Source: Lacticaseibacillus pantheris DSM 15945 = JCM 12539 = NBRC 106106
GTDB lineage: Bacteria > Bacillota > Bacilli > Lactobacillales > Lactobacillaceae
Assembly (NCBI RefSeq): GCF_001311175.1
Contig: NZ_BBAI01000005.1
Location: 22,210-86,209, forward strand
DNA: 64,000 nucleotides
Direction: 5' to 3'
The position numbers were made by a program, and so were the translations under genes. A model generated the notes under the pieces. That model had not been told where the DNA came from. It saw only the letters and a program-made list of their open reading frames with translations, and did no database searches. Positions 1 through 8,957 of this stretch are shown here, in pieces; the first letter of the stretch is position 1, and every line of letters starts with the position of its first letter.

Positions 1-1
1 C

Positions 2-493
2 CGCCCGGATATCTGGTGCTTGCGGCCGTCTATTGGCGTGGAGGTCACATGGGGGTACGCCAACCACATTTTGGCGCAGCTCGGTTTGAACTCGGCGCGG
101 GATCCTCACGATGCGTTGCTGCGGTACCACAGCCAGTACCAGATGCCCTTTGCTGACCGCACCGGCCGGGCCTTTGAGTACCTGGAGGCGAACGGTACCA
201 TTGACCGGAACATTGAGCCGCCCGCCCACCTGGGTAGCGGCAACGACATGCTGTTCGCATACCGGCGCAAAGTCGCGAAGGCACACCAATACCGTCAGTT
301 TGCCGAAATGAACCTGTTTCTGCACATCTTTCCCACAACCGATGACGAGGTGCGGCGATTTGCCGCGGCTGCAACAGAGCTCGCCCGCCGGCCCGTTCTG
401 CGGACTGTTTACTGCTACGACGGGCGCACGCTGTGGGTCGTGGATTTGATGCGCGGGATGATTAGCCATGCGGAAGTGGTGGTGTCCAACTAG
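2..493 (+). CDS. Unknown protein, 5' end outside the window
   Basis: I do not recognise this gene. The frame is open from base 2, so the true start is probably upstream; the first possible start inside the window is TTG at 20, with no clear ribosome binding site. The visible 164 or so residues are hydrophilic with no signal peptide or membrane segment. The C-terminal third carries a compact alternating pattern (VLRTVYCYDGRTLWVVDLM) that looks like beta strands. It ends just before a bidirectional terminator shared with the convergent EAL gene. It looks like real coding sequence because the frame is long and intact, but no function can be given. Confidence 0.6.
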   Translation, partial: RPDIWCLRPSIGVEVTWGYANHILAQLGLNSARDPHDALLRYHSQYQMPFADRTGRAFEYLEANGTIDRNIEPPAHLGSGNDMLFAYRRKVAKAHQYRQFAEMNLFLHIFPTTDDEVRRFAAAATELARRPVLRTVYCYDGRTLWVVDLMRGMISHAEVVVSN

Positions 494-514
494 CCCCCTG
501 GCAAGGTGAACGTA

Positions 515-553
515 AAAATCGCGGTACCGGAATTAGTCCGATACCGCGATTTT
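515..553. terminator. Bidirectional terminator between convergent genes
   Basis: A 12-bp perfect stem (AAAATCGCGGTA at 515-526 pairing with TACCGCGATTTT at 542-553) ends in A and T tracts, so it can work in both directions. It lies between the stop codons of the two convergent genes. Confidence 0.8.
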
Positions 554-558
554 ACTGT

Positions 559-1240
559 CTAATTCACATCCACGTCAGTCCCCAACAGCTTGGGCCGGCC
601 CAACCAGTAGCCCTGGATGACGTCACAAGGGTACTTACTGGTGATGGCGTCAAGCTCGATTTGAGTTTCGATACCCTCAATTGCGATGGCCTTGTGGTGT
701 TCCTTGGCCTCGTTGTACCACATCGATAGGATTGGCTCGATTTCACGGAAGGTTTTGCACGGCCGAAAGTCTTGGCAGGCAAACTTGAACTCCGCGACAT
801 CGTCCTCCATGCCTTTAATGAGGTTCGGATTGTTTTGCCCCACACCGACGTCGTCCACGCACACTAGGAGGTTGTGTGCGTGGAAGCGGCGGGCCGCAGC
901 CTGGATATCGGCCACAGAAACGTCGGGGTCGCGGCGCTCCGTCAGCTCGGTGAAGATATTAATCTTGGTGCGCGCCTGGATCCGTGCAACCATGTCCATG
1001 AATGCAGGATCGATAAATTGCCGCTCTTCCAGGTTGAAGGAAAGTAGGCGAATTGAGGATGACATAGTATCAACAATATTGCCTAGTAGATCGCCAATTG
1101 CGTCGGCCGTAATGGCGTTAAAATCTTCCGGCAGCACCCATTTGCCGTTCTTTCGTTCACGGATAAAAAGTTCATAGCCAATTGGTAGGCGGCTGGATCC
1201 GTCGCCCACGAACTTGGGTTGCCCAAAAAAATCGGTACAT
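559..1240 (-). CDS. EAL-domain protein (cyclic-di-GMP phosphodiesterase family)
   Basis: This is a stand-alone EAL domain of about 226 residues. EAL domains hydrolyse cyclic-di-GMP to pGpG, or act as receptors when degenerate. Visible motifs in order are YELFIRER (EAL position), FNLEERQF, FTELTERRD, VCVDDVGVGQ (DDFG position), EFKFACQ (lysine), IAIEGIET and QGYWLGRP. The signature glutamate, the double Asp and the lysine are kept, but DDFG is DDVG. The reading frame is restored by shortening the A-run at 1225-1231 (minus-strand T-run) by one. This gives a start at 1240 (MYRFFGQPKF) behind a GGGAGGG site. Without the correction the protein would lack its N-terminus. A longer relative with a membrane part lies at 50287-52116. 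Confidence 0.85.
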
Positions 1241-1273
1241 AACGTGCCCTCCCAGTAAACCGCTCAAAAATAT

Positions 1274-1314
1274 AAAAAAACGACCCGTGCATGGTCTTTC
1301 ACATGTGCGGGTCG
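1274..1314 (-). terminator. Rho-independent terminator, leftward
   Basis: An imperfect hairpin (CGACCCG at 1281 pairing with CGGGTCG ending at 1314) is followed on the minus strand by seven U. It could end transcripts from pepD. The 245 bases between it and pepD hold nothing else I can identify. Confidence 0.6.
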
Positions 1315-1564
1315 TGTGCTACGTTACCGTAGCCTGAGCAGGTTGTTATTCGCGTTATTTCACAATCGGAATATCGATTGCCTGATTAATTACGTTAACT
1401 TTAATTTAGCAAAGTCGTAGCCCAATGGCAATAGCCTTCGATAAAATTTGGTTGGGAAATCAGCCATGTGATGTGTCAATACACCCACTCCACACCTGTT
1501 GTTATAAAAAGGGTTTAACTATTGGGACGGTGCCGTAATCGTGCCGAGTTTGTGCTCTTGTGCG

Positions 1565-2977
1565 TTAGTCGTGAAGCGTGAACTGTAACTTCATCCGCGG
1601 TGCGGCTAGCTTGAGCATCTGGCCGAGCAACTTGGTTGAGTTCTTAACGTTGATGGCGGCCATTTCATCGTTGACGGATGCCAAGTAACTTTGCAGGTCG
1701 TCCTGGTCGGCAGCCGCCGCATCGGCTTTGATTTCGAGGTTGCGCGCCGCAGCCGTCGTGTTCTCTTCGTAGAGGTTTTCGAAGTCTTCGAAGAGGGCGA
1801 AGTCGGTGTCACCAAAGATAGCCAGTGTGTTGGCCAGCCAGTACATGTTAGCGGGGTCAAACTCACCGGTCGTGTTCTTGTATGGGGCTGGCGTGTCGTT
1901 AACGTTGGCGTAGAACGGCAGGACGGAGTTGAACGTGTTTGGGCCAAAGGCGAGCCAGTGAACGCCGGCGATGGCGGCAGGTACGTCGTTGCGGATTTGG
2001 AGGATGTGCAATTCCTGGTTACGGTTGATCCCAATCGGCCGGTACAGCTTCTTTTCCGCATCAGTCCCGGTAGTACCGTAAACATCGTAAGGCGTGTTCT
2101 GGTAGTGGGAGCTGAGGACGAACTTAACGTCCTCGATGCTAATTTTGCGGTCGGTCCGGCAGATGAACGGCAGGTCCTGGTCAATCGGCGTGGTGTCGAA
2201 TTCAGGATTGAAGTACTTCTGGCCGTACCATGCGCGGGGGTTGTTGTAGCGCGTGTCCTTGATGGTGGCAGAACCAAAGATGTGGCGGAGGTCGTAGCCT
2301 TCACGGTCGGGGTTGAGGTGGTGCTGCTCAATCAGGTCCTGGAGGTCAGCGCTGGCCATGTAGTTTTCATGGTCGTCAAAGTCGAAGTCGTCGATGTTAA
2401 AGCGGTTTGGTGCCACTACGTAAGCGTCGTCGGGAATACGGACAGCGGCCCAGTGATGACCGGCGATACTTTCGAACCACCATACTTCATTGTTGTCGGA
2501 GAAGCCAATTCCGTTGGTCTCATAGGTACCATACTTTTCCAGCAGGCTACCGAGGCGTTCGACCCCTTCGCGGGCGCTGTGGATGTATGGCAAAGTGATG
2601 GTTGGCATGTCTTCTTCACCGATACCTTCGTCAACCAGTGGGTCCACACCGAGGATACGGCTATTGGTCGTGATGGTTTCGGTGGAAGTCATTGCGACGT
2701 TATCGCTGTTAATACCAGCGGCTGCCCAGAGCCCGTGGCCGTCGACGGCTTCTGGTGTAGAGGTGTACTGGAGCGGGTTGTCAGGCAGGTCGATGTTGAA
2801 CTTGCTGAGCACGGACTGGTAGTGGCGAGGTTGGTCTTCGGGACGAACCACGACGAACTTTTGTGGGTGCAGCGGTTCGTTGCCGTCTTCGTTACGGGCG
2901 ATGATGGTGGAACCGTCAATTGATGCGTCTTTGCCGACCAGAATGGTGGTACAGGAACCCTTGATGTGTTTGGACAT
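1565..2977 (-). CDS. pepD: C69-family dipeptidase
   Basis: This 470-residue protein matches peptidase family C69 (PepD/PepDA of lactobacilli), cytoplasmic N-terminal-nucleophile dipeptidases with broad specificity. The N-terminus has the family pattern, with Cys9 in GSCTTILVGKDASIDGS as the presumed catalytic residue exposed after removal of the first residues, followed by TIIARNEDGNE. The length is typical. The start at 2977 has an AAAGAGGT site about seven bases upstream. The gene is intact and free of the homopolymer breaks seen elsewhere. It stands alone, with opposite-strand or separately transcribed neighbours. A long open frame on the other strand (1691-2923) is a codon-bias shadow. 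Confidence 0.93.
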   Translation of the reverse strand: MSKHIKGSCTTILVGKDASIDGSTIIARNEDGNEPLHPQKFVVVRPEDQPRHYQSVLSKFNIDLPDNPLQYTSTPEAVDGHGLWAAAGINSDNVAMTSTETITTNSRILGVDPLVDEGIGEEDMPTITLPYIHSAREGVERLGSLLEKYGTYETNGIGFSDNNEVWWFESIAGHHWAAVRIPDDAYVVAPNRFNIDDFDFDDHENYMASADLQDLIEQHHLNPDREGYDLRHIFGSATIKDTRYNNPRAWYGQKYFNPEFDTTPIDQDLPFICRTDRKISIEDVKFVLSSHYQNTPYDVYGTTGTDAEKKLYRPIGINRNQELHILQIRNDVPAAIAGVHWLAFGPNTFNSVLPFYANVNDTPAPYKNTTGEFDPANMYWLANTLAIFGDTDFALFEDFENLYEENTTAAARNLEIKADAAAADQDDLQSYLASVNDEMAAINVKNSTKLLGQMLKLAAPRMKLQFTLHD

Positions 2978-3145
2978 GAGATTACCTCTTTCTGTTTGTA
3001 TGATGAGTTAATTGTATAGCTTGTGGTGGGGAAAGGCCAATTCGGAAAGTTAAATTTGAACGTGATTAAACTAATGGTGAGTGGGATGTATGTTAGTGGA
3101 CAGCCGCACACCAACATTAACGAAACTAAGCGTCGGACGGAGCCG

Positions 3146-3916
3146 TTACAGTAACAACATCCAGTCCTTGGTTAATGCCCGCGCCTTGTTGTGTTGACTG
3201 TCGTATTGGTAACGACTCTCAACCTCATTGATGATCATGGCACGAATGCGTTGATGCTGAGCCCAATAGTCATACTCACGCCCGCGTGGAGGTGCAGGCA
3301 GATTATTGACGTCTAGGAACGGCAATTTAAGCTGCTGGCCCCAGTTGGCGTGATGATAAAGTGTGGCGGTCTGATGAAGTAGGGGGTTCAGTAATTCCTC
3401 GCCCATGCTGGTAGTGAACTCAATTAAGCGGGTGAGGCGCTGTTGGCACAACCCAATTTTTACGCACAACCGGCGTTCGTAATATTGGCCATTGCGGAAC
3501 CGTGCGGGTGACCACCACGCTGCACGCAATCGGTGAATGTTAAACCAGGGCTGTGCACGTGACTGGTCAACGCCCATGGCCAGAAAACCATCATGGTCGC
3601 TAGTCCACGCCGTCATCATTTCGATTCGTGGGCAAATATCCCTAAAGAGTTCGGGATTTCCAAGTGCCCAAAGCATCGGTTTATTTAGTCCGTGTACATA
3701 CCTGGTACGGTCGATTAAGTTGTTGCTGCGCTGCGAGCTGACATAAATCTGACTAGATTCATGGATCAACAGGCTGCGATATCCACTGCTTGGGGCAGCA
3801 GGGATGATTGCAGCAATATCGGACGTCAGGTAACACAGTGGCCAAGAGGGCAACTCTACAGGTAGAGTTGCCAGGTAATCGGTCGAATGGCCACCGATAT
3901 AAAAATGTTGATTCAT
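3146..3916 (-). CDS. Unknown cytoplasmic protein, 256 residues
   Basis: I do not recognise the family. The protein starts at 3916 behind a GAGGTG site and is intact. It is rich in aromatic residues and histidine, with no signal peptide or membrane helix. Distinctive stretches include GGHSTDYLATLPVELPSWP near the N-terminus and LPAPPRGREYDYWAQHQRI near residue 210. It sits between pepD and the sugar island, more than 200 bases from pepD, so it is probably transcribed on its own. Confidence 0.65.
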   Translation of the reverse strand: MNQHFYIGGHSTDYLATLPVELPSWPLCYLTSDIAAIIPAAPSSGYRSLLIHESSQIYVSSQRSNNLIDRTRYVHGLNKPMLWALGNPELFRDICPRIEMMTAWTSDHDGFLAMGVDQSRAQPWFNIHRLRAAWWSPARFRNGQYYERRLCVKIGLCQQRLTRLIEFTTSMGEELLNPLLHQTATLYHHANWGQQLKLPFLDVNNLPAPPRGREYDYWAQHQRIRAMIINEVESRYQYDSQHNKARALTKDWMLLL

Positions 3917-4189
3917 AAATCACCGCACCTCGTTTTTTTGAAAAGTGGTAGGGTGCGGCTGTCCACGCAATTATTGTAGGATATGCGCCCGGCACGAACA
4001 AACGTTTGTGCGTATTTTTCCGATATATGACCATTTAACTTTGCGTGTTCTGTGATTCGCCACAGGTTATACTTTATGTTGGTGTATAACCGAATGAAGC
4101 AAATATTTTGATTGTTTTAATAGCAATTACCAAGTGATATACTGCATGTTGATTGAATTCACAGACCGTAAAGTTAGAATGGAGTCGCC

Positions 4190-4427
4190 ATGGAGCAATT
4201 TGATGAAACAAGTGCAAATTCACAAGACGAATTGCTTGCTGAAATAATTAAAAAAAATCACTTTAGATAAGTCTGATGATTCGGTTCATCAGCAAAATGT
4301 TCGTTGGAAGAAAGTCCAGGACGAGTATTTGGTTAAGACTTTCGATTCTGACTTTCTAGGCTATAATGAATATTTTCATTCATTTGCTGCATTACGAACA
4401 ACACTAGCGTTAAAGAAAACTAATTAA
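4190..4427 (+). CDS. Small unknown acidic protein, 78 residues
   Basis: The frame opens with MEQFDETSANSQDELLAEII, is broken in the eight-A run at 4250-4257, and continues after removal of one A to end in LRTTLALKKTN at 4427. The site AGAATGGAG precedes the start. The protein is hydrophilic and probably helical. It is followed at once by a terminator hairpin that it shares with the convergent PfkB kinase gene. Function unknown. The clean continuation after one correction supports a real gene. Confidence 0.55.
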
Positions 4428-4429
4428 AT

Positions 4430-4490
4430 GCCACGCCTTACTTCACCTTTTGCAGGTCAAGTAGGGCGTGGCTATTTAATTGATTTTTTT
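4430..4490 (+). terminator. Terminator after the small gene
   Basis: GCCACGCC at 4430 pairs with GGCGTGGC ending at 4472, followed by TATTTAATTGATTTTTTT. The stem overlaps the 3' end of the convergent kinase gene. Confidence 0.55.
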
Positions 4491-5448
4491 GGAAAAGTAT
4501 TTGGGAATCATCTTCGATATACGCGCTAACGTTTTCGGGTTGTAGGAAGCCAGTCTTTAACTCCATTACATTTGCCATGCCAGCGGCCATACCGTACTTA
4601 ACGGTTCTAAGATCGCCAAGACCCTGACTAATTGCGAAGAGCATGCCGCCCACTGTAGAATCTCCTGCCCCCTCAGTGTTAACTGCGTTTAGAGACCGGG
4701 TTTTAACAACGTAGAACTGTGGGTTTGCGGTGCCGACTTTAATTGCCGCTCCAGTACTACCCAGTGAAACCACTACTATGGGGATACGCGCCAGGCGTTG
4801 GTTGTGTAAGGCAGCAATTGCGTCCCGAGGATTTTCACTAATATGCTCACCAGTTAGTTCTCCTAGTTCATCATTATTTGGTTTGATGATATCCGGAATG
4901 AAATTACCACTAATTGTATCCCGTAGTGCTTGCCCAGACGTGTCTAGGATAATTTTTGAGTTAGGGGATATTTCCCGTATTGTTTGTATTATTTGTGAAT
5001 ATGCGTCGATAGGAGAATTTGGCGGTAGTGAACCGTTAATGGAAACGGCATCAAGCTCATCTAGGGATCGGATCATGTTTAAAAGCTCTTGAAGTTGATC
5101 TTCGGAAACCGGGTCACCGTTTTCGTTTAGTTCGGTTTTCGTGCCATTTTGGTCGATAATTGTATAGCAGAGCCTAGTTCTTCCGGGACGGGCAATAAAT
5201 TTGTGAGTTACCTCATAGTTAGCAAGGTCGTCCAAGATTAGCTGACCGTTTTGCTCACCCACAAATCCTGTGGCAACTACGTTATTGTTGTTTTGACCTG
5301 ATAGAATTGAGGCTACTCTGGCTGCGTTAATCCCCTTACCGCCAACAACCTGTTTATGACTAGTTTCACGGTTTGTTTTGCCGGCATCAAATGAAAGCGT
5401 GTGGTAAATCATATCGATTGATGGGTTGGCTGTGATTGTTAGAATCAT
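4438..5448 (-). CDS. PfkB-family sugar-phosphate kinase (1-phosphofructokinase / tagatose-6-phosphate kinase type)
   Basis: This 336-residue kinase belongs to the FruK/LacC branch of the PfkB family, which phosphorylates a ketohexose phosphate to a bisphosphate. Both signatures are present: GGKGINAA at residues 36-43 and NTEGAGDS at 257-264, with Asp263 as catalytic base. The start at 5448 overlaps the stop of the upstream DeoR regulator in an ATGA arrangement, so the two are probably translationally coupled. The divergent Gat-type PTS and the class II aldolase suggest a route of uptake with phosphorylation, second phosphorylation, then aldol cleavage. The exact sugar cannot be told from sequence. 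Confidence 0.85.
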   Translation of the reverse strand: MILTITANPSIDMIYHTLSFDAGKTNRETSHKQVVGGKGINAARVASILSGQNNNNVVATGFVGEQNGQLILDDLANYEVTHKFIARPGRTRLCYTIIDQNGTKTELNENGDPVSEDQLQELLNMIRSLDELDAVSINGSLPPNSPIDAYSQIIQTIREISPNSKIILDTSGQALRDTISGNFIPDIIKPNNDELGELTGEHISENPRDAIAALHNQRLARIPIVVVSLGSTGAAIKVGTANPQFYVVKTRSLNAVNTEGAGDSTVGGMLFAISQGLGDLRTVKYGMAAGMANVMELKTGFLQPENVSAYIEDDSQILFQKNQLNSHALLDLQKVK

Positions 5449-6207
5449 TCCGTTACCTTCTTTCCGATGAGGACTTCAGTGAATTGTTTATAGTATTTAG
5501 CTTCTTCTCGTGAAATACCCGAATCAGTAATTAATCCGGTAACATCGCTTAGTGAAAGGAAGTTGTAGCGGTCGGCTTTTCCAAGCTTAGTGTGGTCACA
5601 TACGATATATTTACGTTTTGCACGACTAACGGCTGCTCGTTGAACATTTCCTTCAGCAAAATTTGAGGTTGTTGCGCCTCCTTCCCAAATACCGTTGGTG
5701 CTAATAAAAGCAACATCAAACACAAAATTTGAAAGGGAGTTTTCGGCAATTGTTCCGACAAACTCGTTCGTAGTCTTGTGGTAAACACCACCTGTAAGGG
5801 TGACGTCCATATCTTTATCAGCGAGATAATGGAATGAAATGTCTGAGTTTGTGACGAATTGAATGTCCTCATTTTTGGGTAAAAAAATCCAGACTTGCGA
5901 ATACAGTAGTCCCCGCACCTAAATAAATACTAGTTTTTGGTTCTACTAAATGAGCTATTTCTCGGCCAATTTCGTCCTTGGCCTCTTTTTGTAATGCGCG
6001 CTTTTCTTTAGTCGTCTTCTCTTCATAGAGGGTTGCACCACCATATATACGGGTCAAAAGATTGTGCTCGGCCATCTCCTTGAGATCACGTCGTATGGTC
6101 ATGGCTGCTACGTTTAGCTCGGAGGCTATTTTCACGGTTGTCATGGATCCGGTTTTCGATGAGTTGAGCAGTGATACGATTGCACTTTGACGATCTTGTT
6201 TAAGCAT
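5445..6207 (-). CDS. DeoR-family transcriptional repressor
   Basis: The N-terminus has the DeoR helix-turn-helix (SIVSLLNSSKTG then NVAAMTIRRDLKEM and RIYGGAT). The C-terminal DeoRC sugar-phosphate sensor part shows TSIYLGAGTT and GTIAENSL. The frame is restored by removing one A from the run at 5881-5887. The start at 6207 follows a strong GGGAGGTG site. It is the first gene of a two-gene unit with the PfkB kinase and is divergent from the Gat-type PTS operon, which it probably controls together with itself. A phosphorylated sugar is the likely inducer, as usual for this family. Confidence 0.88.
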
Positions 6208-6252
6208 AGCTGCACCTCCCTTAATCATTTTCATTGTACGACCATACGCGAA

Positions 6253-6432
6253 TATGTTCAAGTATGTTCGACTACAGCAGTACGAATATAAAGACACGTT
6301 AATGAATCAACTGCTATCTAGGGCGTCTTGCAGTGATAATTTATTATTGAGAAAATGTTGACACAGTTCAAGAAAGCGTTTACTATATGAACTGGAACAA
6401 AGATAAACAAAAAAAATGTAAAGTTGAACATA
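6253..6432. promoter_or_regulatory. Divergent control region: promoter, cre site and candidate DeoR operators
   Basis: For the PTS operon, TTGACA (6358-6363) and TACTAT (6381-6386) are 17 bases apart. A cre-like site AGAAAGCGTTTACT (6371-6384) overlaps the -10 box and suggests CcpA repression. TATGTTC occurs at 6253 and 6263, one helical turn apart, and inverted as GAACATA at 6426-6432, just before the first PTS gene. These are candidate DeoR sites by position and repetition only. Confidence 0.55.
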
Positions 6433-6450
6433 GAAAGGAGATCTTTGCGA

Positions 6451-6941
6451 ATGTACGAATCCATGTTTGACAAGGATTTGGTGAATCTTCACGTTGACGC
6501 CAGTAATTCAACTGAATTGTTCGAGTTGGTTGGACAAGATGCACAAGACAAAGGGTTTGCCAATCCAGCTATATAGCCGGTCTTGAAAGGCGAGAATCAA
6601 AATTTCCAACAGGATTAATTTTTCCCGATATTCAGTTAGCTTTACCGCATGTAGATCCGGAGTTTGTAAAGCAACCATTTATCTACGTCGCGAGAACTGT
6701 TAGGCCGTTAAGTTGGTTGCAGATGGGTGATAGTAAGCCGATGGACACTGACAGATTTATGTTTTTGGGAATTAAGGAACCGTCGAAGCAGGTCGGACTG
6801 TTATCGTCAATTATCGCTGCATTTCAAGATGAAAACTTCGTAACCACTTTTAAAGCGGCAAGTAGTGAGAACGAAATGGTCAATTTGCTGGTAAAAAAAA
6901 TTTACACAGGTTCCAGTATAGAAAGGGAGTATGGAAGATGA
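6451..6941 (+). CDS. PTS IIA component, fructose/galactitol type
   Basis: About 160 residues match PTS EIIA type 2 domains, which pass phosphate from HPr to IIB. The active-site histidine lies in IQLALPHVDPEFV. One T is missing near 6570 (NPAYIAGLERRES is restored by adding it). The start at 6451 has AAAGGAG nine bases upstream. The 3' end is uncertain: with the eight-A run as written the stop is at 6941, overlapping the IIB start; if one A is extra, as in other runs here, the stop is at 6921. First gene of the Gat-type operon. Confidence 0.85.
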
Positions 6942-7271
6942 AGACGATTTTAGTATGTTGTGGTTCTGGTGTGGCTACGAGCCCACAGGTTGCAAACAAG
7001 ATTAATGATTTTTTTGTCAGATAATGATCTTGACGATTTTGCACATGCTGAACCCCACCCAGTAGAAACCGCAAAATCACGGATTGATGGTAATAAGGAC
7101 ATTATTATTTATGTTGGCATTGCACCGGCAGATGACGACTTAAAGGAAACGATTGAAGAAAACCACGTTACAGAGATTGTCGGTGTTCCTTGGCTGACCG
7201 GCATGGGTGAAGATGAGGCTAACGAAAAGGTTAGAGACGTTGTTGAACAAAACATGAAGGCAATCAATTGA
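6938..7271 (+). CDS. PTS IIB component, galactitol type
   Basis: This cytoplasmic protein of about 110 residues starts MKTILVCCGSGVATS, the phospho-cysteine loop of the GatB family. It carries phosphate from IIA to the incoming sugar. The frame is restored by removing one T from the run at 7009-7015 (KINDFLSDND). It starts at 6938 with GGGAG upstream and lies 14 bases before the IIC gene. Position and family make it part of a three-piece transporter with its neighbours. Confidence 0.87.
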
Positions 7272-7285
7272 GGAGATGAACAGTC

Positions 7286-8680
7286 ATGAACTGGAATAGT
7301 ATTGTTCAGGCTATACTATCGCCCGGACCTTCAGTCGTTGTTTCAGCACTAATAATGATTTTAGGCCTGGCATTCGGTATGAAAGCATCAAAGGCTATTC
7401 TTTCTGGTTTATATCTGGGTGTTGGTTTTATTGGTATGAGTATGGCCATCAATCAATTGGTTGCGGTTGTTACTCCTGCTTCCAAGGCATTGGCTAAAAA
7501 TACTGGCATTAACTTACCTGCTGTCGACTTTGGATGGACAGGGGCATCTGCAATTACGTGGGCATGGGCCGTTGCGTTTGTATTTTTCGCGATTGAAATT
7601 GGTGTCAATGTGGTTATGCTAGCTACCAAGACGACCAATGTTGTTAACGCAGATATGTGGAATGTGTGGGGCATTGCGCTTACTGGCTATATGATCTACT
7701 TTGCGACTAATAGTTATATTTGGGCCTTTATTGCTGGGGCCATTCAGGCTGTAATCAGTCTTAAGCTTGGTGACATGTGGGCACCTGAGATAGAGGACAT
7801 GCTGGGGTACCCAGGCATTACCGTGCCACATATCGAGGCTTTTACAGCCGTGATTATGTGGCCAGTTAACCGGCTGATGGATTTCATCCCTGTATTTAAC
7901 CGTCAGTGGGATGCAAAGGCACTGAAAAAGAAGATTGGTATTCTGTCCGAACCAGTCGTAATGGGCTTTATTATTGGTCTTATTTTAGGACTTGCAGGCC
8001 GATACAACGTCGGTGCGTCACTTAGTTTGGGGGTAACCGTCGGAGCTGTTATGGCAATCTTCCCAGTTATGGCGAAGTTCTTTATGGATGCCCTAACACC
8101 ATTTGGTACTCAGATGAGTAACTTTATGAAGAAACGGTTTAAGGATCGCGAATTTGTGATAGGCCTTGACTGGCCAGTATTAGGTCAAAGTACGGAGTTA
8201 TGGGTGACGATGGTTATCCTTATTCCGATTAGCATTGTGTACGCGGCTATTCTTCCTGGAAACGAAATTTTGCCAATGGGTGGGGTCATTAACTACTGTC
8301 TCGGTGTTGGCGGATTGTTACTGACCGGCGGTAATTTACTACGCATGCTGGTTCTAGGGGTTATTTATGAACCAATGTTTCTATACGGCAGCACCTACTT
8401 TACTAACGTATTCACTAAACTGGCTCGAGATACAGGCGCAGTTAATGTTGGTAAGGGCAACCTAGTTTCCTGGAGTTCCATTGAGGCTCCAGATCTTCGC
8501 TTCCTGATGGCCAAGGCGTTCTCGGGCAACATTCTGGCTTGGATTGGCTTAGTAGCATTACTGGCACTATTCATTGTGGTTTACCTGTACTTCAAGAAGC
8601 ACCCGTTACCAGCAAAGGCCTACACGAGTCTAAGTAAGAACACTAAAAAGCCGGTGGTTAAGGCTGAAGCTGCTAAATAA
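7286..8680 (+). CDS. PTS IIC permease, galactitol (GatC) family
   Basis: This 464-residue integral membrane protein has about ten to twelve hydrophobic segments and the GatC-family look (MKASKAILSGLYLGVGFIG near 32-50, LPGNEILPMGG and EPMFLYGS further on). It forms the sugar channel. It is intact, starts at 7286 behind GGAGATGAAC, and ends in a short Lys/Ala-rich tail. The GatC family moves galactitol, sorbose-like polyols and pentitols, so the substrate is left open. A second, solitary member lies at 48884-50231. Confidence 0.9.
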   Translation: MNWNSIVQAILSPGPSVVVSALIMILGLAFGMKASKAILSGLYLGVGFIGMSMAINQLVAVVTPASKALAKNTGINLPAVDFGWTGASAITWAWAVAFVFFAIEIGVNVVMLATKTTNVVNADMWNVWGIALTGYMIYFATNSYIWAFIAGAIQAVISLKLGDMWAPEIEDMLGYPGITVPHIEAFTAVIMWPVNRLMDFIPVFNRQWDAKALKKKIGILSEPVVMGFIIGLILGLAGRYNVGASLSLGVTVGAVMAIFPVMAKFFMDALTPFGTQMSNFMKKRFKDREFVIGLDWPVLGQSTELWVTMVILIPISIVYAAILPGNEILPMGGVINYCLGVGGLLLTGGNLLRMLVLGVIYEPMFLYGSTYFTNVFTKLARDTGAVNVGKGNLVSWSSIEAPDLRFLMAKAFSGNILAWIGLVALLALFIVVYLYFKKHPLPAKAYTSLSKNTKKPVVKAEAAK

Positions 8681-8702
8681 AAGACGAACGGGGGAAACTG
8701 GA

Positions 8703-8909
8703 ATGAAAATCATGTTGTTGAACAAGCGCTTTTGGACTGCAATTAGTTTTGCAACATTCGCGCTGTTCTTGGTGGCGGTGATCACACAGCGGTACTGGTT
8801 AAACGTTGGTGTCATTATTTTGGGACTTCTGATTAAAAAGTATGGTTCCCCAATTATATTTTTAGAGGGGCAGCAGCGCCGGAAACGGCTAAAAAAAAGA
8901 TTTAGTTAA
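8703..8909 (+). CDS. Small membrane protein, 68 residues
   Basis: I do not recognise this gene. It starts MKIMLLNKRFW behind a GGGGGAAA stretch. It has two hydrophobic segments (ISFATFALFLVAVITQ and LNVGVIILGLLI) and a strongly basic tail. It lies between the PTS permease and the aldolase in the same operon, so a role with the transporter is possible. The end depends on the eight-A run at 8891-8898: as written it stops at 8909, while one A less would give about 14 more residues and a stop just before the aldolase start. Confidence 0.6.
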   Translation: MKIMLLNKRFWTAISFATFALFLVAVITQRYWLNVGVIILGLLIKKYGSPIIFLEGQQRRKRLKKRFS

Positions 8910-8957
8910 TGCGCGGGTGATTAAGGTTTCTAACAATCAAAAAGGACGGTAATTATT

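Noticed and set aside
1691..2923. 410-codon open frame opposite pepD
   Set aside because: It is fully antisense to an intact, well-recognised gene, has no ribosome binding site, and its Val/Gly-rich product looks like a codon-bias shadow.
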